DNA of 64,000 nucleotides from Lentibacillus sp. CBA3610 (GTDB lineage Bacteria > Bacillota > Bacilli > Bacillales > Amphibacillaceae), in the NCBI RefSeq assembly GCF_013373365.1, contig NZ_CP035925.1:3596001-3660000 (forward strand), in the 5' to 3' direction. Shown here in pieces: positions 57,869 through 64,000 of this stretch; the first letter of the stretch is position 1, and each line of letters begins with the position of its first letter. A program made the position numbers and the translations under genes. The notes beneath the pieces were generated by a model. The model had not been told where the DNA came from. It searched no databases and saw nothing but the letters and a program-made list of their open reading frames with translations.

Positions 57869-59785
57869 TTATTCCTGCAGCGCGGTCCATTCTTCCATTA
57901 ATTGCTCAATTTTTTGCTTTATTTCGCTTGTTTGTTTGGTAAGCTCCAGTGACTTTTCATGGTCTTCATATACTTCCGGTTCGGTCATTTTTTGTTCGAG
58001 GGCTGCCAATTCAGTTTCAAGCTGATCAATCGTTTCTTCAAGCTCGGTAATTTTCCGTTCTTTCTTTCGTCGCTCACGCTGCAGTTGCTTGTCTTCCTGA
58101 AATTTCGTCTTTTGCTGATCCTCTGTATGCACGGTTTCTTTCGGCTGCTGCAGTTTTTTAATTTCAGCCTCTTCTTGCTTTTTCTCGATGTAGTAGTCAT
58201 AATCCCCGAGATAGGTAGTCGTTCCATTGCGTTGCATTTCGACAACTTTATCGGCAATTTTATTGATGAAATAACGGTCGTGAGATACAAAAATAATGGT
58301 TCCCGGAAAGTCCATCAAAGCCGTTTCGAGGACTTCTTTACTGTCAATATCCAAATGGTTTGTCGGTTCGTCCAGTACAAGCAAATTGGCTTTTTGCATC
58401 ATCAGTTTGGACAACGACAGGCGTGCCTTCTCGCCGCCGCTGAGTGAATGAACGTTTTTCAGGACATCTTCACCTGAAAATAAAAAATTCCCCAATACAG
58501 TACGGATGTCTTTCTCATCCACTTCAGGGTATTCGTCCCAAAGTTCATCCAGAACGGTCTTGGTTGATGTTAACCGTTGCTGTTCCTGATCATAATAGCC
58601 GATTTCGACATTCGTGCCGGTATTGATGGATCCTGCTTCCGGCTGCAGGCGACCAAGAATCACTTTCAATAACGTTGTTTTCCCAACACCGTTAGGACCA
58701 ACCAGGGCAATGCGTTCACCGCGGCTCACATCCAGTTTGACATTGGAAAACACAGGATCCCCGGTTTCATAGTGAAAGGCAAGCTGATCAATTTTCAAGA
58801 CATCATTTCCGCTTGATCGGTTAATCCGGAATGTAAAGTTTGCCGATTTTTCATCGCCTTTAGGCTTATCCATCTTCTCCATTTTTTCCAATTGTTTCCG
58901 CCGGCTTTGGGCACGTTTTGACGTTGACGCACGGGCAATGTTGCGTTGGATGAAGTCTTCCATTCGTTTAATCTCGGTCTGCTGTTTTTCGAACGCCTTC
59001 AATTCCCGTTCATAATCCAATGCGCGTTGTTTTAAATAATAGCTGTAGTTGCCGTTATATTTTTTGGAATGATGCCAGGATATTTCATAAACGGTTGAGA
59101 TCGTTTTGTCGAGAAAATACCGGTCATGGGAAACGATGATAACGGCACCCGGGTAATTGCTCAAATAATTTTCCAGCCAACCCATTGTGTCGATATCCAG
59201 ATGGTTTGTCGGTTCATCCAGGATTAAAAGGGCCGGTTTTTTGAGTAATAACTTGCCAAGCGCAAGCCGTGTTTTTTGCCCGCCGCTCAGTTCGTTGATT
59301 GGGGTATGATAATCATTATCCGGAAAATTCAAGCCGGTCAGGACAGCTTTAATATCCGCCTCATACCGATAACCGCCGGCTGCATCGAATGCCTGCTGTT
59401 TTTTGTCATACTCCAAAAGCAGTTGTTCATAATCAGCGTCGGAAAGCGAATCCGTCTGTTTCATTTTATCCTCCAGCCGTCGCAATTCCTGCTGCTGAAG
59501 AAGCAAATGATCAAATACGTCCACCATCTCATCCCAAATCGATTTATCCGATTCAAGACTGCTGTGCTGGGTCAGATAACCAATGGACAGGTCTTTCGGC
59601 TTGAACAATTCCCCTTCATCATAGGAAAGTTCACCAGCCATAATCTTTAACAGTGTTGATTTCCCTGAACCATTTCTTCCGACAATTGCGATCCGATCGT
59701 TTTCTTGTATTTCAAATTTAATATTGGTTAGAATTTCCTCGGCCCCGAATGATTTTGATAAATCATTGAGCTGCATTAATATCAT
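57869..59785 (-). CDS. ydiF: ABC-F family ATPase (YdiF-type)
   Basis: A 638-residue soluble protein with two ABC domains. The first has GRNGSGKST, LSGGQKTRLALGKLL and LDEPTNHLD; the second has GPNGVGKTT, LSGGEKARLSLSKLM and LDEPTNHLD. A charged linker (about residues 240-320) and a C-terminal coiled coil rich in Glu/Lys/Gln follow. There are no membrane helices. ABC-F proteins act on the ribosome as translation factors or antibiotic-protection proteins; this Uup/YdiF-type is probably housekeeping. Start ATG 59785 has GGAGTGAA; ATG 59776 is also possible. Confidence 0.92.
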   Translation of the reverse strand: MILMQLNDLSKSFGAEEILTNIKFEIQENDRIAIVGRNGSGKSTLLKIMAGELSYDEGELFKPKDLSIGYLTQHSSLESDKSIWDEMVDVFDHLLLQQQELRRLEDKMKQTDSLSDADYEQLLLEYDKKQQAFDAAGGYRYEADIKAVLTGLNFPDNDYHTPINELSGGQKTRLALGKLLLKKPALLILDEPTNHLDIDTMGWLENYLSNYPGAVIIVSHDRYFLDKTISTVYEISWHHSKKYNGNYSYYLKQRALDYERELKAFEKQQTEIKRMEDFIQRNIARASTSKRAQSRRKQLEKMEKMDKPKGDEKSANFTFRINRSSGNDVLKIDQLAFHYETGDPVFSNVKLDVSRGERIALVGPNGVGKTTLLKVILGRLQPEAGSINTGTNVEIGYYDQEQQRLTSTKTVLDELWDEYPEVDEKDIRTVLGNFLFSGEDVLKNVHSLSGGEKARLSLSKLMMQKANLLVLDEPTNHLDIDSKEVLETALMDFPGTIIFVSHDRYFINKIADKVVEMQRNGTTTYLGDYDYYIEKKQEEAEIKKLQQPKETVHTEDQQKTKFQEDKQLQRERRKKERKITELEETIDQLETELAALEQKMTEPEVYEDHEKSLELTKQTSEIKQKIEQLMEEWTALQE

Positions 59786-60000
59786 GTCTGTTCACTCCAT
59801 TCCATCCAAGTGTATCGTATTACGGTTTGGAAGGGCAATCATATTGTGAAATTAACCCGCATGTAACAGACACTTAATCCGCCAAAGTGCGGCGGCTGAC
59901 TGTCCGTAAATGTCCGATAAGGTCCATTTTATCACGACTTATTTATATATTTCTGATAGAATAGGGGTGAGGTTACACGCGTTTGAATGGAGTTGAGCAA

Positions 60001-60495
60001 ATGTCTGATTTCACACATTTCAATGAACAAGGCCGGGCCAGAATGGTTGATATCAGTGATAAACAAGAAACAGAGCGGACAGCATCCGCTGTGACCAGCA
60101 TACATGTGACAAAAGAGATCTACGATAATATAACTGCCAATACCATGAAAAAGGGCGATGTGCTGGCAGTTGCGCAAGTGGCAGGAATTATGGCTGCCAA
60201 AAATACATCTGATTGGATCCCGATGTGCCACCCGCTGCAATTAAAAGGCACGGACATTGCATTTGACTGGAAAATAGATGATGAGCGATATGAGCTGGAA
60301 ATAACAGCTTCCGTAAAAACAAAAGGGTCAACAGGTGTTGAAATGGAAGCTCTGACAGCGGCCTCGGCAACAGCACTGACGGTTTATGATATGTGCAAAG
60401 CGCTTGATAAAGGGATGGTTATCGGGCAAACCTATTTAGCTGCCAAAACGGGCGGTAATTCAGGCGAATACCACCGGGACGCTAAGGAGGACTGA
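60001..60495 (+). CDS. moaC: Cyclic pyranopterin monophosphate synthase MoaC
   Basis: A 164-residue Moa[35 protein letters not shown] (active site), [23 protein letters not shown] and DKGMVIG. It converts the MoaA product to cPMP in molybdenum-cofactor synthesis. ATG 60001 follows GGAG. Other moa genes are not in the window. It is two bases from rex and probably co-transcribed. Confidence 0.95.
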   Translation: MSDFTHFNEQGRARMVDISDKQETERTASAVTSIHVTKEIYDNITANTMKKGDVLAVAQVAGIMAAKNTSDWIPMCHPLQLKGTDIAFDWKIDDERYELEITASVKTKGSTGVEMEALTAASATALTVYDMCKALDKGMVIGQTYLAAKTGGNSGEYHRDAKED

Positions 60496-60497
60496 CA

Positions 60498-61142
60498 GTG
60501 GACCAGAATAAGATACCACAGGCTACTGCGAAACGCCTGCCATTATATTATCGATTTTTAAATAATTTGAATTACCAGGGCAAAAAACGTGTGTCTTCAA
60601 AGGAATTAAGTGATGCGATTAAGGTTGATTCAGCAACCATCAGAAGAGATTTTTCCTATTTTGGCGCATTAGGTAAAAAAGGATACGGCTACAATGTTGA
60701 ATATTTACTCGGATTTTTCCGGAAAACGCTGGATCAGGATGAAATAACCGAAGTTGCCCTGATTGGTGTAGGCAATCTCGGGACGGCTTTTTTGCATTAT
60801 AATTTTCTTAAAAATAACAACACTAAAATCGTTATGGCGTTTGATGCTGATATGGACAAAGTTGGCTCGGATATAGGTGGTGTCCCGGTTTATCACATTA
60901 ATGATCTGGAAGAAAAAATGGCGGATGTGTCAGTTGCCATCTTAACCGTTCCATCCGATGAGGCTCAGCCCATGACGGATCGGCTCGTTGATTTTGGAAT
61001 TTCCGGTCTGCTTAATTTCACGCCGGCCAGGATCACCGTTCCATCCGATATTCGTGTGCACCATATTGATTTAGCTGTCGAGCTTCAGGCACTGGTCTAT
61101 TTTTTGAAGCATTATCCGTTGAATCAACAATCGCCGCTCTAA
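60498..61142 (+). CDS. rex: Redox-sensing repressor Rex
   Basis: A 214-residue protein: N-terminal winged helix ([20 protein letters not shown], then [19 protein letters not shown]) and a Rossmann domain with [14 protein letters not shown]. It binds NADH or NAD+ and represses fermentation and anaerobic respiration genes when NADH is low. GTG 60498 has AAGGAGG. Compared with B. subtilis, tatAY-tatCY is absent downstream. Confidence 0.95.
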   Translation: MDQNKIPQATAKRLPLYYRFLNNLNYQGKKRVSSKELSDAIKVDSATIRRDFSYFGALGKKGYGYNVEYLLGFFRKTLDQDEITEVALIGVGNLGTAFLHYNFLKNNNTKIVMAFDADMDKVGSDIGGVPVYHINDLEEKMADVSVAILTVPSDEAQPMTDRLVDFGISGLLNFTPARITVPSDIRVHHIDLAVELQALVYFLKHYPLNQQSPL

Positions 61143-61236
61143 GCTGAATTTTTGTGAACGATGATGTCATCTATCATTCTAAAGGGTAGGCGATGAATAG
61201 GCTTAGTCAAAAAAGAAGCAGTGCTCATAAATTGCA

Positions 61237-61440
61237 CTACTTCTTTTTCTTTTGCTTTTTGATTTTGAAGTGGATGATGAACATCCGTATACTGACACCG
61301 AAATCAAGTGTAGCAAAAAAGGCAAGCAGCAGGGTGAGAAAGTTCCAGATCGTTTCGTCTGCGCTGAGAATAGCAACATAGGTGAACAGTATCCCAAGCA
61401 GAAAATAGACAATCCCGAATGTTCTCGGTGATAATTTCAT
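61237..61440 (-). CDS. ydiK: YdiK-type small membrane protein (DUF4305)
   Basis: A 67-residue protein with two helices (about residues 8-26 and 33-55) and a Lys-rich tail (KIKKQKKKK). The family and place between rex and ydiL match B. subtilis YdiK. Function unknown. ATG 61440 has GGAGG nine bases upstream and lies 16 bases after the ydiL stop, so the two form an operon. Confidence 0.85.
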   Translation of the reverse strand: MKLSPRTFGIVYFLLGILFTYVAILSADETIWNFLTLLLAFFATLDFGVSIRMFIIHFKIKKQKKKK

Positions 61441-61456
61441 ATGACATAAGCCTCCG

Positions 61457-62158
61457 TTAAAGAATCATCTGCATTTCTTCCAATTGTCTCATCATATTTT
61501 CGAGATCTTTCGGGTCCAGTGACAATTGGACAATAACCGATATGGAATTCATAGCCATATGGACGATAATCGGCACAATAATACGTTTCGTCTTCACATA
61601 AAGGAAGGCAAAAACAAAGGCGATGGCAGCATAGATTAAGATATGCACAAGACCGTCATGAATAATGCCAAAAATGAACGAGGAAAGTGCAGCAGCCCAG
61701 AAAAAGTTCAACCGTTTATACAGTTCGCCAAAGATTATTTTACGGAAGACAAGCTCTTCCAATATCGGTGCAATGACAGTTGTAATCACGATAAAAGCAG
61801 GTACTGTCCGTGTAATATCCATAATCATTTGTGTGTTTTCTGATCCGGGTGCAATTCCCATTAAGGTTTCAATCACTGTTGCCAGGTAATTGGCGGCATA
61901 AGTCATAAACAAACCTGCAATTGACCACAGCACGACTTCGCCAGTTCCTGCTGCGTTCCGGTGGGGCTCCATTTTCATATCCGGACGCATGAGCAGCAGA
62001 ACGATGACAAGTGCAGCAATGAAACTGAATATCGACCAATAAATCGATGCCTCGGTAAGTCCGAGCGGTGTTAGAAAATATATAACCGGCGCAAACAACA
62101 ACCCGGAAAATTGCATGATGATATACGTCAAAATGACATACCAGTAACGTCTGGGCAA
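61457..62158 (-). CDS. ydiL: CPBP intramembrane metalloprotease (YdiL-type)
   Basis: A 233-residue membrane protein with about seven helices and the Abi/CPBP motifs: APILEELVFRK (EExxxR), FIFGIIHDG and IIVHMAMNS. Relatives process CAAX-like proteins or give immunity to bacteriocins. The start is TTG 62158 with AAGGAG ten bases upstream. It is divergent from groESL. Confidence 0.88.
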   Translation of the reverse strand: MPRRYWYVILTYIIMQFSGLLFAPVIYFLTPLGLTEASIYWSIFSFIAALVIVLLLMRPDMKMEPHRNAAGTGEVVLWSIAGLFMTYAANYLATVIETLMGIAPGSENTQMIMDITRTVPAFIVITTVIAPILEELVFRKIIFGELYKRLNFFWAAALSSFIFGIIHDGLVHILIYAAIAFVFAFLYVKTKRIIVPIIVHMAMNSISVIVQLSLDPKDLENMMRQLEEMQMIL

Positions 62159-62321
62159 AACAAAACGACTCCTTTATTCAGCAACTGATATACAGTATAT
62201 GTTTCCATATTGATTTTAATTAAAAACATCATGATTTATTTTAGCATAAATTGTACAAGCATTATAATAGAATGGGTTGTTCAGCCTGAAATCTCAAATT
62301 TAACAGATTAATGATAAATAC

Positions 62322-62719
<398 letters not shown>

Positions 62720-62773
62720 TTTATAGCCGAATCATTGTCAGCACATATATGAAATCTCAAGGAGGCGTTTTAA

Positions 62774-64000
<1,227 letters not shown>

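Noticed and set aside
59786-60000. Rex operator before moaC-rex
   Set aside because: TTGTGAAATTAACCCGCATG has only one good half site; the second half TTCACAA is absent.

Overview
The window is a low-GC Gram-positive chromosome, almost certainly from a Bacillaceae member of the Oceanobacillus/Virgibacillus/Lentibacillus kind. The support is strong AGGAGG-type ribosome binding sites, frequent TTG/GTG starts, a complete sigma-B regulatory module, a CIRCE-controlled groESL operon, and gene order from 25 kb onward that follows, from my knowledge of it, the Bacillus subtilis cshA-to-groEL segment (cshA, ydbS, ydbT, rhomboid, acpS, ydcC, alr, ndoAI-ndoA, rsbR-S-T-U-V-W-sigB-rsbX, tex, sprT-like, tRNAs, rrn operon, tRNA-fMet/Asp, thiL, tsaE, tsaB, rimI, tsaD, ydiF, moaC, rex, ydiK, ydiL, groES, groEL). 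The species cannot be named from sequence reading alone.

Layout. 0-5.5 kb: 3' part of typA/bipA, a DUF1232 protein, a tiny membrane protein, an ABC-2 exporter pair, and a Phd-type antitoxin domain fused to a Uma2-type nuclease domain behind an unusual triple operator. 5.5-14.1 kb: a mosaic of metabolic and envelope genes (thiolase, NmrA-like oxidoreductase, lipoprotein, BAAT-type thioesterase, CapA, PadR/DUF1129 pair, broken DUF368 protein, thioredoxin). 14.2-17 kb: cadC-cadA metal resistance behind a 19-bp perfect inverted repeat; cadA is frameshifted. 17-25 kb: VOC protein, response regulator/histidine kinase/PepSY operon, glutaredoxin-like, YppG-like, esterase, DegV, EamA exporter. Two of the intergenic gaps carry arrays with a 21-bp period. 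25.3-43.6 kb: the cshA-to-tex synteny block, in which most genes between 28.7 and 37.2 kb are broken by small indels. 43.7-46.2 kb: catalase and a SprT-like protein. 46.5-53.4 kb: 14 tRNAs and one 16S-23S pair with no 5S gene seen. 53.6-57.3 kb: thiL plus the tRNA t6A-modification genes. 57.8-64 kb: ABC-F, moaC, rex, ydiK, ydiL and groESL, with groEL cut by the window end.

How the genes work together. RsbR/RsbS/RsbT sense stress, RsbU and RsbX are PP2C phosphatases, and RsbV/RsbW partner-switch to release SigB. A SigB-type promoter candidate overlaps the rsbU stop, as expected for autoregulation. TsaB, TsaD and TsaE make t6A on tRNA next to the tRNA clusters. CadC should repress cadA until metal binds.

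Two themes deserve attention. First, several families of short dispersed or tandem repeats (21, 52, 54/55, about 62 and about 90 bp) occupy the gaps. Second, single-base indels concentrate at 28.7-37.2 kb and also occur at near-universally conserved rRNA positions, which points to sequencing or assembly error rather than gene decay for much of the apparent pseudogenisation.
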